Positions 52,850 to 61,689 are shown, counted from the stretch's first letter. The stretch is 64,000 nt of DNA from Methanocella_A sp049676595 (GCF_049676595.1 NZ_CP187259.1:1426001-1490000), one strand, 5' to 3'. The notes: generated from the letters alone by a model not told the origin. Made by a program: numbers and translations.

Positions 52850-53275
52850 AGGGGTGCGGCTCTTAATCCTGGCAACGGCAGAGCAGTTTTTCTAACCACG
52901 GCGGCACGGCGGCACGGCGACTATGCGGGAAACGATAGCAAGATAGTTATTTGAACCACGGCGGCACGGCGACACGGCTACAACCATATCCGAATAGCCG
53001 GGCTAGTTTTTATTGATCCACGGCGGCACGGCGGGCTGACGCACAGTGACAATTCCTTCTTTTGTTACAATACTGGAGAAACAAGGAATTACATAGAAAG
53101 TAGTTTACCGATCATATGATCATAAGGAGGATATACTGAAACACCTGGTCAATAAACCGCTATTGGTTAATTGGCTGTCTCCGTGTCGCCGTGGATTAAA
53201 AAGCGTTTGCTTTTACCAGTTCACCATCGTTTCTGTGTCGCTGTGTCGCCGTGCTGCTGTGTTGCATTATTCTTA
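52850..53275. repeat. family A non-coding element, copy 3
   Basis: CCACGGCGGCACGGC blocks lie at about 52896, 52955 and 53018. The middle segment (TACAATACTGGAGAAACAAG ... TGAAACACCTGGTCAATAAA) matches copy 1 at roughly 75-80 percent by eye, and minus-oriented GTGTCGCCGTGG/GTGTCGCTGTGTCGCCGTG blocks follow at 53183 and 53237-53256. A perfect 10-bp hairpin (53294-53317) follows between it and the next repeat. Confidence 0.85.
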
Positions 53276-53332
53276 TCTTCATGTTCGCCTTTTGAACGCC
53301 TGCAGTCGCAGGCGTTCTCGAGGCGATGCGAT

Positions 53333-53532
53333 GACGATCGCTGCGCTGTGCCAGGATCACAGATTGAAACGGATTGCACTGATTTCACAGATGACCTTAG
53401 AATAAAATCGGTAGACGGCAAATCCATTTCTCATCGATTAGAATCTGTGCAATCTGTGGCATCTGTCAGAATCATCAGATTCTGCGTAATCTGTGATCCT
53501 GGCACAGCGCAGCGATCGTCTTGCTGAGTCAC
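53333..53532. repeat. family B long-hairpin element, copy 4 (compact)
   Basis: The shortest copy: GATCGCTGCGCTGTGCCAGG at the left pairs with CCTGGCACAGCGCAGCGATC at the right. The loop (TTCTCATCGATTAG) is in reverse orientation. The outer repeated units seen in other copies are missing. Confidence 0.85.
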
Positions 53533-53579
53533 TCCACCTGCAATAGCTCGGCCCAAAGAAGAGAAAATGAATTATGCAA

Positions 53580-53725
53580 CACAGCACCGCCGTGCCGCCG
53601 TGGTTCCAGTAACTATCCGGCTTATCCTATCTCGCCGTGCCGCTGTGTCGCCGTGGTAATATTCACCACCCGGCTATTGCAGGTCACATTGACTCTGTGT
53701 CGCCGTGTCGCCGTAGTTGGGAATC
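53580..53725. repeat. family A terminal blocks, partial copy
   Basis: Minus-oriented blocks only: CACCGCCGTGCCGCCGTGGT (near 53584), CGCCGTGCCGCTGTGTCGCC and GTGTCGCCGTGTCGCCGTAG. The left half of the family A element is absent. Together with the neighbouring elements it makes the 1000-base gap 52774-53773 entirely repeat-derived. Confidence 0.7.
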
Positions 53726-53773
53726 GCTGTACTGCCAGGCAGTTGTGGCGAATAATTTAATTTTTTTACGATA

Positions 53774-54274
53774 TTAGCCTTTCTCCGGCCATCCGGGCCG
53801 GGACTGGGTGTCGCCTTCCAGGACTTTGATGATCTCCTCCTCCTCTGCGATGTCCGAGGGATTTTTACCCTCGTACCTGAACAGTATAACCCCGGCTTCG
53901 TTCAGCACGAGAATCGCGGGGCCTATGAGCTTGTCGTACCGGTTGTACAGGCCGTAGGCTTTGATGACTGTACAGTCGGGATCGCTTAAGATGTGGAAGG
54001 GCAGCTTGTGCGAGTCGCGTAAAGCCTTGTTTAGGCTGATACTGCCATCGGATATTGCAAGTACGTCTGCCCCGTGGTACGTAAAGCGCTCGTAGTCGTC
54101 CTTCAGGTAGTCCAGCTGCTCTCCGGTATGGGCATCGTCGACTCCCCGGACGAAGGCGAGGACCAGCTTTTTGCCTTTTCGGAAGGCATCGAGCGAGATG
54201 TTTTTCCCATTCTCGTTCATCAGGGTGAACTCTGGTGCCCTGGTATCCACCGCAGCATAAAGTCGCTCGTACAT
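53774..54274 (-). CDS. peroxiredoxin-fold protein lacking the peroxidatic cysteine
   Basis: 166 residues with an AhpC/TSA-like thioredoxin fold: APEFTLMNENGKNISLDAF, LVLAFVRG, GADVLAISDGS, LPFHILSDPDCTVIKAYGLY and AILVLNEAGVILFRYEG. In active enzymes the loop after the first strand is PGxxTPxCT; here it reads RGVDDAHTGEQL, with Thr at the cysteine position. The only cysteine left is in SDPDCT. It is therefore unlikely to be a normal peroxidase. Confidence 0.8.
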   Translation of the reverse strand: MYERLYAAVDTRAPEFTLMNENGKNISLDAFRKGKKLVLAFVRGVDDAHTGEQLDYLKDDYERFTYHGADVLAISDGSISLNKALRDSHKLPFHILSDPDCTVIKAYGLYNRYDKLIGPAILVLNEAGVILFRYEGKNPSDIAEEEEIIKVLEGDTQSRPGWPEKG

Positions 54275-54381
54275 GTCGGTAGATCATCTCTTCTCAAGCT
54301 GAAAACTGTCACTTGTAAAAAACACGCTCTGACTATCGCGTGGCAGCATCGGGGCTTTTCACTTTGCCGATAATTCGTCGA

Positions 54382-54411
54382 TAAAAAAAGAAAGGCGGCT
54401 AATGCCGCCTT
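54382..54411 (-). terminator. hairpin terminator after the SPFH gene
   Basis: On the minus strand AAGGCGGC-ATTA-GCCGCCTT followed by TCTTTTTTT begins at the stop codon of the SPFH gene. It has a perfect 8-bp stem. Confidence 0.75.
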
Positions 54412-55543
54412 ATTTAGGTTCCGTGCCCGCATCGTGATGGGAGTCCGGCATCTTCTTCTTCAGATCTTTCGCTGTGGTAGCGGTGTCTTCGAGATCCTTC
54501 TTGAGCTGGTTCTCGATGGTCGCCACTTCTGCCCTGAGTTCGTCGGGGTTGGGAATCTTGCCCAGCACGTCGTCCGGGTTGCCGACGAGCTCGTTGACGT
54601 CCGTCGGCTTGCCCAGCTCTCCCACGGTATCCTCGGTGGCGCCGAGGTATTTGGCAGACTGCTCGATGACCTTGGAGATCTCGAACGGGAAGATGATCTT
54701 GGTCGCCTGCCCGTTGGACATCTTCGCCAGCGTGTCCAGCGAGAGCACGGTAATCGCCTTCTTATCCAGCGGAGCGGAACCCAGTGCCATCAGCCTTAAC
54801 GCCTGAGCCTGGCCCTGCATCTCGAGGATGCGGGATACTCTGGTACCCTCTGCTTCCAGGATCTTGGACTGCCTGGAACCTTCTGCCCTGAGGATCATGG
54901 ACTGCTTGGAACCTTCGGCTTCCAGGATGGCCGAGCGCTTGTTACCGTCTGCCAGCAGGATGGCCGCACGTCTGCGCCTTTCGGCGGAGGTTTGCTCTTC
55001 CATGGCCGCCTTGACCGTACCAATGGGGTCTACTTCCCTGATCTCCACGGCCTCGATCTTTACACCCCAGGGGTCTGTGGCCTTATCCAGGATGTCTCTG
55101 AGCCGGCTGTTGATCCTGTCTCTGTTGTACAGGACCTCATCCAGCTCCATATCGCCGATGACGCTCCTGAGCGTGGTCTGCGCGAGGGCGATAGTCGCCA
55201 TGTGGTAGCTGGTGACTTCAAAGTATGCCTTCTCGGGGTCGATCACCTTGATATAAATAATAGCGTCCACGTTAGTGGGCGAGTTGTCCTTGGTGATGAC
55301 TTCCTGCTTCGGGATGTCCAGCACCTGGGTCCTCAGGTCCAGCTTGATGACCGTGGTGATCAGTGGCACTACCCAGTTAAAGCCCGGGTTTAGCCGGCCG
55401 ATGTACTGGCCGAGCCTGATCTGTAAGCCCTGCTGATAGGGCTGAATAATCCTGATACCAGATATCAGGACGAAGACAATAGCAGCGACGAATATGACGC
55501 CGATGCAAAGAAGCGATCCGCTTAGTGAAGTTATTTCTTGCAT
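54410..55543 (-). CDS. SPFH/band 7 (stomatin-like) membrane protein
   Basis: 377 residues. An N-terminal membrane anchor (about 8-32) is followed by the SPFH domain (RIIQPYQQGLQIRLGQYIGR ... DPWGVKIEAVEIREVDP). Five consecutive 11-residue helical repeats (about 195-255) come next, of the form ILEAEGSKQSM, then a C-terminal low-complexity tail. SPFH proteins assemble rings or microdomains with NfeD partners. It overlaps the NfeD gene upstream by 13 bases. Confidence 0.92.
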   Translation of the reverse strand: MQEITSLSGSLLCIGVIFVAAIVFVLISGIRIIQPYQQGLQIRLGQYIGRLNPGFNWVVPLITTVIKLDLRTQVLDIPKQEVITKDNSPTNVDAIIYIKVIDPEKAYFEVTSYHMATIALAQTTLRSVIGDMELDEVLYNRDRINSRLRDILDKATDPWGVKIEAVEIREVDPIGTVKAAMEEQTSAERRRRAAILLADGNKRSAILEAEGSKQSMILRAEGSRQSKILEAEGTRVSRILEMQGQAQALRLMALGSAPLDKKAITVLSLDTLAKMSNGQATKIIFPFEISKVIEQSAKYLGATEDTVGELGKPTDVNELVGNPDDVLGKIPNPDELRAEVATIENQLKKDLEDTATTAKDLKKKMPDSHHDAGTEPK

Positions 55544-56004
55544 TCTCCTCTCTCCGTAACGTCTGCTTCTCTGCAGACTATGATATGCACGCCTTTGGCC
55601 TGGAGTATTTTAACCCGCTCTCCCACAGCGATCTTTTCTTTTGATGTGGCGCTCCACATCTGCTCCTCGACTCTCACCTTGCCGTCGATGCTTCCGGGGA
55701 CTATGTCCTGGATCACTACGCCAGTTTTACCGGCGAGAGAGTCACTGCTCGAGGTTACCGGCTTCTGGCCGGGAGCAAGCTTCCGGTAGAAGACGATGGT
55801 AACAGCGCTCACAGCTATGGTCACAACGGCGAAGATGATCAGCCCCCACGGGAACGTCAGCAGTCCGGGAGCCAGTACGACGAGTAACCCCATCACTATC
55901 AGTATCGTACCGGGAACAGCCACGAAAAACCCGGGGGTCAGCGCCTCAACCACTAATAGTAGAGCACCTACGATTAGCATTAACCAGCCTATCAAGCTGT
56001 CCAT
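55531..56004 (-). CDS. NfeD-like membrane protein
   Basis: 157 residues: four membrane helices in the first 80 residues (LIVGALLLVVEALTPGFFVA is the family hallmark), then an OB-fold NfeD domain (SLAGKTGVVIQDIVPGSIDG ... WSATSKEKIAVGERVKILQA). It works with the SPFH protein encoded next; the two form a standard operon. The ATG at 56004 is preferred to an in-frame GTG at 56013. Confidence 0.9.
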   Translation of the reverse strand: MDSLIGWLMLIVGALLLVVEALTPGFFVAVPGTILIVMGLLVVLAPGLLTFPWGLIIFAVVTIAVSAVTIVFYRKLAPGQKPVTSSSDSLAGKTGVVIQDIVPGSIDGKVRVEEQMWSATSKEKIAVGERVKILQAKGVHIIVCREADVTERGECKK

Positions 56005-56088
56005 ATCGATCACTTTCTATCTATGTGGCCGTTGTTATTTATCGGTTGTGTATGTATATTATATAGTACCGGAAAATATCTGGTTCAT

Positions 56089-56874
56089 TTACCTGTTACC
56101 ATTTTTCCCGAACAGGCTGTCCATAAACGAGACTCTGGAAGTACACCTGTCCTTGAAGTAACATTTATCGCACCACTTTCCCCTGCGTGCATCCGGCATA
56201 CTGTGGGCCCCTTCTTCGATGCGGCGGCGGATGGAAAGAGCTTCGCGCTTGTCTCCCTGGCGTAGTTCGGCTACCCTCAGGCTCCAGCCGCCCATATACT
56301 CGACAAGGCCAGATCTCACTTCGCAGCCGAAGCGTTCGGACATAAGCAATGCGTATGCTGCCAGCTTGATCCTGTCGGACGCGTAAATCCCGTTTTCGGG
56401 AGGCTGTGACGCCGATATGATTGAAGGCAAGAGCTGGCTGTCCGAAAGCACGATCCTGTCTACATTGCCCGAAAGCCGGAGCTTATCCGATCGAAGACTT
56501 ACGCGTGTAGCTTCCGATTTCAACAGCTTTGACAGGCTTTCTTTGCCCAGCCTGGCGGCCTCCGCTTCCAGCCCCGTGAGAGTACGGTCTATTATGACTC
56601 GGTTTACTTCCCTCATCCCGCCCGAGTCCAGCCCATAGACAATATCGAGATCGTCGCAGGCTCTGTTGTAGGCATGCTCCAGCGCTTTCCTGGGCTCGGC
56701 CGCCGAGTGCACAGAGTACAGCGATACAGAAATTTCCCGCAGCAGGTCTGTCCTGACTGTTTCCGGGCTATCGCCGGCAGAATGGCCCCGGCTCCTGAAG
56801 TATGCCAGGCGTGGGCACATTAGGTAAGAAGAGATGTCAGAGACACGTACCCATTTATTTTCAAAAGTATGCAC
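56089..56874 (-). CDS. Cas4/RecB-like protein with degraded nuclease motif
   Basis: 261 residues. The N-terminal VSDISSYLMCPRLAYFRSRG and the C-terminal CDKCYFKDRC are the cysteine positions of the Cas4 iron-sulfur cluster. SGNVDRIVLSD and DRIKLAAYALLMSERFG are the Cas4/DUF83 nuclease blocks. The ExK of the PD-(D/E)xK site, expected as PVEYKTG, reads PSIISAS, so both catalytic residues are missing. There is no CRISPR array or other cas gene in the window. Start GTG 56874. Confidence 0.75.
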   Translation of the reverse strand: MHTFENKWVRVSDISSYLMCPRLAYFRSRGHSAGDSPETVRTDLLREISVSLYSVHSAAEPRKALEHAYNRACDDLDIVYGLDSGGMREVNRVIIDRTLTGLEAEAARLGKESLSKLLKSEATRVSLRSDKLRLSGNVDRIVLSDSQLLPSIISASQPPENGIYASDRIKLAAYALLMSERFGCEVRSGLVEYMGGWSLRVAELRQGDKREALSIRRRIEEGAHSMPDARRGKWCDKCYFKDRCTSRVSFMDSLFGKNGNR

Positions 56875-56905
56875 ATAACCTACTTATAGCTCTAAAAATA
56901 AAAAA

Positions 56906-57832
56906 TTATCGGGGCTGCTCCAGCAGGGTGAGCGATTTGATCCATTCTCCCTTCGGCTCCCTGGAAGTCCCGATCACCAGCACTTTGCCCATCGAGGACT
57001 CTTCCAGCCTGCCCCTCGCCTCTATGACTTCGCCCTTACGTGCTTGTCCGGCATACGTGTGCGTGTAAGAGAGCACCATAGATATTTCGGGGTGGTCCAC
57101 TTTGTAGATGGCGGGGCTATCGTAAGCGAATTCGGCGTCAGTCACCGTTGCAGTTATGGTCCTCATGCCCAGGTCGTTGCCGACGGGCAGCACCGGGCCG
57201 ATCTGATCATAGTCCCTGACATACAGCAGATCGGTCAGGGCGCCGTCCAGCAGACACCTGTTGCCCTTCCGCCTCTCGTGCTGGTAGAACTCTTCGAAAG
57301 AAAGTTCCGGCTTGCGCTTCGCGTAGATCTTTTCCCAGCCCGCCTCGTCTATGCCGTCGATGCGGCCGGCAGCGATGGCTTTTTGCAGCTCGTCCCTCGC
57401 CTTGAACCAGCTGTTGCCGTAAACGATAAAGTCCACGTCCGATGTCTCTGCACCCAGGCCCACCAGCTTCGAGCCCGTGATGCCCATGTCGCAGAACTCC
57501 ACTCCGGGCAGCGCCGCGACCATCTTCTTCACCCTCGGGTCGCTTCCGACGATGCTCAGCAGGCCGTCATGGGGCTGGTAGAGCCTGGAGACATGATCGT
57601 ATGGTACAACCATGACGCCTTTGATCCACTCCGGGCGCTCCCGCCTGATGAACTCGTACGCCTCATCGAAGCCCATCTTTTTATAGCGCACCCCGTTTCG
57701 CTCCCTCTCTCCATCCGGGCGGCCCGGGAGGTACCGGAGCAGGCAGTGAACGCCATCCTCGTTGTGGTAGTCTACGACCGAAAAAATCCAGCCTTCCTTC
57801 GTTTCGATGAAATCTCTTAACCTTGGCCTCAT
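56906..57832 (-). CDS. archaeal nucleotidyltransferase-fold protein
   Basis: 308 residues. The central GITGSKLVGLGAETSDVDFI fits the GS...DxD pattern of the polymerase-beta nucleotidyltransferase superfamily. N-terminal (MRPRLRDFIETKEGWIFSVV) and C-terminal (YTHTYAGQARKGEVIEARG) regions are particular to an archaeal orthologous group (COG1665 from memory). The role is unknown; tRNA or antibiotic-type substrates are possible. It is preceded by the methionine aminopeptidase gene on the same strand, 24 bases away. Confidence 0.75.
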   Translation of the reverse strand: MRPRLRDFIETKEGWIFSVVDYHNEDGVHCLLRYLPGRPDGERERNGVRYKKMGFDEAYEFIRRERPEWIKGVMVVPYDHVSRLYQPHDGLLSIVGSDPRVKKMVAALPGVEFCDMGITGSKLVGLGAETSDVDFIVYGNSWFKARDELQKAIAAGRIDGIDEAGWEKIYAKRKPELSFEEFYQHERRKGNRCLLDGALTDLLYVRDYDQIGPVLPVGNDLGMRTITATVTDAEFAYDSPAIYKVDHPEISMVLSYTHTYAGQARKGEVIEARGRLEESSMGKVLVIGTSREPKGEWIKSLTLLEQPR

Positions 57833-57856
57833 TTCTTCACCATCAAAATTTTCAAG

Positions 57857-58753
57857 TTAAGTAATGATCTTGCAGCCTTCCCTGGTGACGATCAGCGTAT
57901 GCTCCGCCTGGGAAACGGGGGCCCCGTCCTTCTCGACCAGCATCGGGTACTCCTTCACTGCCGCCGACCTTATCAGCCCTTGCAGCGCCGCAGTATCCGC
58001 CCCGAGCCACCTTACGGTAAACGGAAAGCCCGTGTAGTCGCGGTTAAGCCTCTGCAGCATCTCCTTCTCTCCTGCACCAGTGGCATAAAAGGCGTCTTTG
58101 CGGATCACCTGGAAGATGTTGCCTCCCGGGTTCCTGGAAATCTCCCCTCTCCCGGCAGTTAAGAAAGGCTCGATCGCCAGCACATCTCCTTCCCTGATCT
58201 TCCTCGCCGAGCCGTCATCGTAGTTGGGAATAGTCAGGCCCCCGTGCAGACAGTTGCGGCACATGTTGTGGCCGTAAAGGTCTTTCAGCACCCGGAAGCC
58301 GTGGGCAGATGCGACTGCCGATATTGTTCTGCCAATCTCCGACGTGGTCACGCCGGGGTGTACCGCTTCCACCGCCCTGCTGAGAGCCTCGTTAGCGGCC
58401 TCGATCAGGTCCTGGTGGACGGCTGTCTCCACTTCCGCGGTAAAGGCGGAATCGGCTATGTAGCCGCCGACAATTGCGCCGAGGTCCACCTTAACCACGT
58501 CGCCCTTTTCCAGCATCCGGGGGCAGGTGGGGGAAGGGGTGTAGTGGGAAGCTATGGCGTTGACCGAAATGTTGCAGGGGAACGCAGGCCTGGCATCCAT
58601 CCGAAGCGTTTCCTCTTCTACGAACGAAGCGAGGTCGATCAGCCTGGCTCCTGCCCGGATTCTCGTAGCAACGCTGCTTTTGAGTGATCTGACGATCTCG
58701 CCCGCCCTCAGGTAGGCTTCCAGCTCATCCGAGGCCATGCCGGCTATCCTCAT
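57857..58753 (-). CDS. map: methionine aminopeptidase, type II
   Basis: 298 residues. Metal ligands are visible in order: VKVDLGAIVGGYIADSAFT (Asp, Asp), GHNMCRNCLHGG (His), AIEPFLTAGRG (Glu) and the final SQAEHTLIV (Glu). It removes the initiator methionine. The ATG at 58753 is favoured by AGTAGG six bases upstream over ATG 58759. It sits eight bases after the Sua5 gene. Confidence 0.93.
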   Translation of the reverse strand: MRIAGMASDELEAYLRAGEIVRSLKSSVATRIRAGARLIDLASFVEEETLRMDARPAFPCNISVNAIASHYTPSPTCPRMLEKGDVVKVDLGAIVGGYIADSAFTAEVETAVHQDLIEAANEALSRAVEAVHPGVTTSEIGRTISAVASAHGFRVLKDLYGHNMCRNCLHGGLTIPNYDDGSARKIREGDVLAIEPFLTAGRGEISRNPGGNIFQVIRKDAFYATGAGEKEMLQRLNRDYTGFPFTVRWLGADTAALQGLIRSAAVKEYPMLVEKDGAPVSQAEHTLIVTREGCKIIT

Positions 58754-58760
58754 AGTCATC

Positions 58761-59339
58761 CTACTTATTGGCTCTCATGTACTGCACGACTTCGTCGTAC
58801 ATCGCGCCCTTTCTCAGAACTTTGTACGCCTGGAGGTCTACTATCGTGGAGGAGCCCGCATACCTGGCCCTCCCGGCTTCCAGCAGGTAGTCGACGTCGA
58901 CCGTGATTTCGTCTGCGGTGACCGGATCCGGCTCTCCGTGCAGGTTGGCGCTGGTGGAGATGATCGGCCCCGTCCTGCTGATCAGGTCGAGTGCCACCGG
59001 GTGATCGGGGAACCGGATGCCGACGTAGGCCGATCCCGCTGTCAGAGAAGCCGGTAGCACCGGCTTTTTCTTCAGGATCACCGTGACAGGCCCCGGCAAA
59101 AACTTCTCGATGAAGCCAGGATGCTCGATCTCCGCAACCTCCCGCAGCATGTCGAGGCTGGATACCGCGATAGAGAGCGGCATAGACTCGGGGCGCTTCT
59201 TGACCGCGAACACCCGGGCGATCGCCTTCACTTCCGTAGCCAGTGCACCGATTCCGTAGACGGTCTCTGTGGGATAGGCGATGACTCCGCCCTTCCTGAC
59301 GATCTCTGCTGCCAGGGCAATGTCGGTCCCTCTGCGCAT
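58761..59339 (-). CDS. Sua5/YrdC threonylcarbamoyl-AMP synthase family
   Basis: 192 residues from MRRGTDIALAAEIV (ATG 59339). GGVIAYPTETVYGIGALAT, KKRPESMPLSIAVSS, LPGPVTVILKK and ISTSANLHGEPDP are the YrdC-fold signatures. It makes threonylcarbamoyl-AMP for the t6A modification of tRNAs. The C-terminal Sua5 extension domain is absent, as in bacterial YrdC. An in-frame start further up would pass a likely TATA box (CCTATATAG). Confidence 0.92.
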   Translation of the reverse strand: MRRGTDIALAAEIVRKGGVIAYPTETVYGIGALATEVKAIARVFAVKKRPESMPLSIAVSSLDMLREVAEIEHPGFIEKFLPGPVTVILKKKPVLPASLTAGSAYVGIRFPDHPVALDLISRTGPIISTSANLHGEPDPVTADEITVDVDYLLEAGRARYAGSSTIVDLQAYKVLRKGAMYDEVVQYMRANK

Positions 59340-59443
59340 AAGAATACATGGGAAGCGACCGCTATATAGGTTTTCCAGTCTACGCCCGGCTATCGAGAGC
59401 CGGGTCCCAGATTGATTGCCAAACAATAGATACGTTTATTATA

Positions 59444-59453
59444 CTTTATAACA
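59444..59453 (+). promoter_or_regulatory. TATA box for the DUF356 gene
   Basis: CTTTATAACA within an AT-rich stretch (59433-59456) lies about 40 bases before the ATG at 59485. AAGGGGT at 59471-59477 is the ribosome site. Confidence 0.45.
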
Positions 59454-59484
59454 ATACATCTGGTATCTTTAGCAAGGGGTAAAA

Positions 59485-59853
59485 ATGGAGTCTTTTGCAG
59501 TAATAAGGGCCGATGACCAGACCAAGCTGAATACTGCAATCTCAGATCTGCAGAGGCATGGCGGACTGACTTTTGCGACAGCGCCGAAAGAGCTGAAACC
59601 TGCATCCGCAGACAAGATCCTGGTAACCGTCATGAAAGTGCCGCTGAAAAAGTCATGCAGGGCAGCCGCCCTCGTGTCCCTCAGCGACGATCCAGGTGTA
59701 GCGATCGATGTCCTGGGCAGGATTCATCCTCCCGCACACGTGATCATCGTCAGCTCCCGCCACGACGTCTACAGCAGGATTACGGATTGCATCGCCAGGC
59801 TTCCTGATCTTAAAGACTATGTGGCGCCCGTGATCCAGAAAAAGGTGCCATAG
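59485..59853 (+). CDS. DUF356 family protein
   Basis: 122 residues: MESFAVIRADDQTKLNTAIS, LKPASADKILVTVMKVPLKK, GRIHPPAHVIIVSSRHDVYS. I recognise this as the methanogen DUF356 family by recall. It has no known activity, is predicted to be cytoplasmic, and is probably alone in its transcript. Confidence 0.7.
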   Translation: MESFAVIRADDQTKLNTAISDLQRHGGLTFATAPKELKPASADKILVTVMKVPLKKSCRAAALVSLSDDPGVAIDVLGRIHPPAHVIIVSSRHDVYSRITDCIARLPDLKDYVAPVIQKKVP

Positions 59854-59994
59854 ATCTGCGGAAAATGGTTTTCTCGTTTTTGGGTTATCGAGTGTAGGGT
59901 AGGCTATACCCTATGCTAATCATCCTTAACAAAATTATATTCTTTTTAAACCCATAGTAATTCCTGACGATTCTTCTCTTATCAATAATCAGGG

Positions 59995-60366
59995 TACGCT
60001 GCGCTGTGCTTGATACTGATCTCTCGAATAGCATAAAAAGTGTTATCTCTGTGCTCGTGAACGATGGTGATCGCTGCGATGTGACCGACTGGGAGCAGTC
60101 CCTTGTATACAGGATCACAGATTACGCAGAATCTGATGATTCTGACAGATGACACCGATTACACAGATGCTAATCGCTAATAAAAATAAAATGGTTCCCG
60201 GTATTCATCCTATCTAGTATAGTCATCTGTGCAATCTGTGCAATCCGTAACAATCTGTGATCCTGTATACAAGGGACTGCTTCCAGTCGGTCACAGCGCA
60301 GCGATCGTTTTGTTGTCTCACGCCATCTGAGTAATCTGAAACGCACAGCGCAGCGTTCGTATTGCT
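59995..60366. repeat. family B long-hairpin element, copy 5
   Basis: It carries the variant inner arm GACTGGGAGCAGTCCCTTG with TATACAGGATCACAGATT, paired with its complement (GGGACTGCTTCCAGTCGGTC) on the right. The loop is in forward orientation (TAATCGCTAATAAAAATAAA). Outer units TACGCTGCGCTGTGCTTGAT and CACAGCGCAGCGTTCGT lie at the ends. It fills the gap between DUF356 and PAN. Confidence 0.88.
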
Positions 60367-60450
60367 ATTAGATCCCATGTAATCAGGAAAGAGATCACTT
60401 TGTATTGTAAAAGTCTGTTATAAAAATATAGAAAAGAGGTGTGTTTGCAC

Positions 60451-61689
60451 TTATGCAAACATCACTCCGCTTTCCTGCGTCATGCTGCGGTTGCGCTCGC
60501 CCATGACTTTGGCCACTGCCGCGTTGAAGTCCGAAGCTTCCACGATGTCGCGGTTGTTGCGGATGGCGAACATGCCGGCTTCCATGACGATGGCCGAGAG
60601 ATCGGCACCGCTGGACTCGTCCGTGAGTATGGAGATCTTCTTGAGGTCCACGTCGTCCGCGAGGTTCATCTTGCGGGCGTGGATCTTGAGGATCTGCTCC
60701 CTGGCTTCCGCGGTCGGCATGGGTACCTTGATCATGCGGTCGAACCTGCCGGGCCGCAGCAGGGCCGGGTCAAGTATGTCCGGCCTGTTGGTCGCCGCGA
60801 GGATGCGGACATTGCCCCTAGGGTCGAACCCGTCCATTTCCGCCAGGAGCTGGACCAGCGTCCGCTGGACTTCCCGGTCGCCGGAGGTGATGCTGTCCAG
60901 CCTCTTGGCGCCGATCGAATCGATCTCGTCGATGAAGATGATCGAAGGCGATTTCTCCTTCGCCATCTCGAAGAGCTCCCGGACCATGCGGGCGCCTTCG
61001 CCGATGTACTTCTGCACGAGCTCGGAGCCGATGATCCTGATGAACGTGGCCTTGGTCCGGTTTGCCACTGCCTTTGCGAGCAGGGTTTTGCCGGTGCCGG
61101 GCGGACCGTAGAGCAGGACGCCCTTTGGCGGCTCGATGCCTACTTTCTGGAAGAGCTCAGGCTTCAGGAGAGGTAGTTCTACTGTCTCCTTTAGTTCGTT
61201 AATCTGTGCTTCCAGTCCTCCGATGCTTTGGTAGTCTATCTCAGGTGAGTCGACTACTTCCATGCCCAGTACGGAGGGGTCCTTAACCGTGGGCAGCACC
61301 TCGATCACGGCGAGAGACTGCTGGTTCAGGGCAACCTTGGCGCCGGCGAAGACCTCTTTCGAGTTGATAAACTGGGAAGAGTTGACCACAAACTTCGGCC
61401 CGGTGGATGACTTGATGATCATCTTGCCGTTGACCATTACATCCAGTATAGTACCGACAATGAGCGGAGGGGTCTTCAGTCTGTCCAGCTCGGACGTGAG
61501 CTTTCTGATTTCACGCTCGTACTGGACTTTTTTGTTCTCGACCGACTTCTTTTCCAGCTCGATCTTCCGGTACTCCTCCTTTAAGCGGACATTACGTTCT
61601 TCTAGCTGCTTCACCCTGTCGAGCAGGTACTTAGAAAAGTCGCTCAGAGGCACTTCTCCAGTAAAGTCGAGGCCAGATCCTTCCGCCAT
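60451..61689 (-). CDS. pan: proteasome-activating nucleotidase (PAN)
   Basis: 412 residues. An N-terminal coiled coil (about 10-65), an OB domain, then the AAA+ core: Walker A GPPGTGKTLLAKAVAN, Walker B IIFIDEIDSIGAKR, second region of homology AATNRPDILDPALLRPGRFD. It unfolds substrates for the 20S proteasome. The C-terminus ends MFA, a hydrophobic-Phe-X version of the HbYX motif that opens the proteasome gate. The ATG at 61689 is chosen over TTG 61704. Confidence 0.94.
   Translation of the reverse strand: MAEGSGLDFTGEVPLSDFSKYLLDRVKQLEERNVRLKEEYRKIELEKKSVENKKVQYEREIRKLTSELDRLKTPPLIVGTILDVMVNGKMIIKSSTGPKFVVNSSQFINSKEVFAGAKVALNQQSLAVIEVLPTVKDPSVLGMEVVDSPEIDYQSIGGLEAQINELKETVELPLLKPELFQKVGIEPPKGVLLYGPPGTGKTLLAKAVANRTKATFIRIIGSELVQKYIGEGARMVRELFEMAKEKSPSIIFIDEIDSIGAKRLDSITSGDREVQRTLVQLLAEMDGFDPRGNVRILAATNRPDILDPALLRPGRFDRMIKVPMPTAEAREQILKIHARKMNLADDVDLKKISILTDESSGADLSAIVMEAGMFAIRNNRDIVEASDFNAAVAKVMGERNRSMTQESGVMFA

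Noticed and set aside
56089..56874. A CRISPR-Cas locus signalled by the Cas4-like gene
   Set aside because: No array, no cas1/cas2 or effector genes nearby, and the nuclease motif is lost.
58765..59349. A 194-codon frame on the same strand as Sua5
   Set aside because: It is a +1 shadow of the Sua5 gene, with no recognisable protein, while the other frame has all YrdC motifs.
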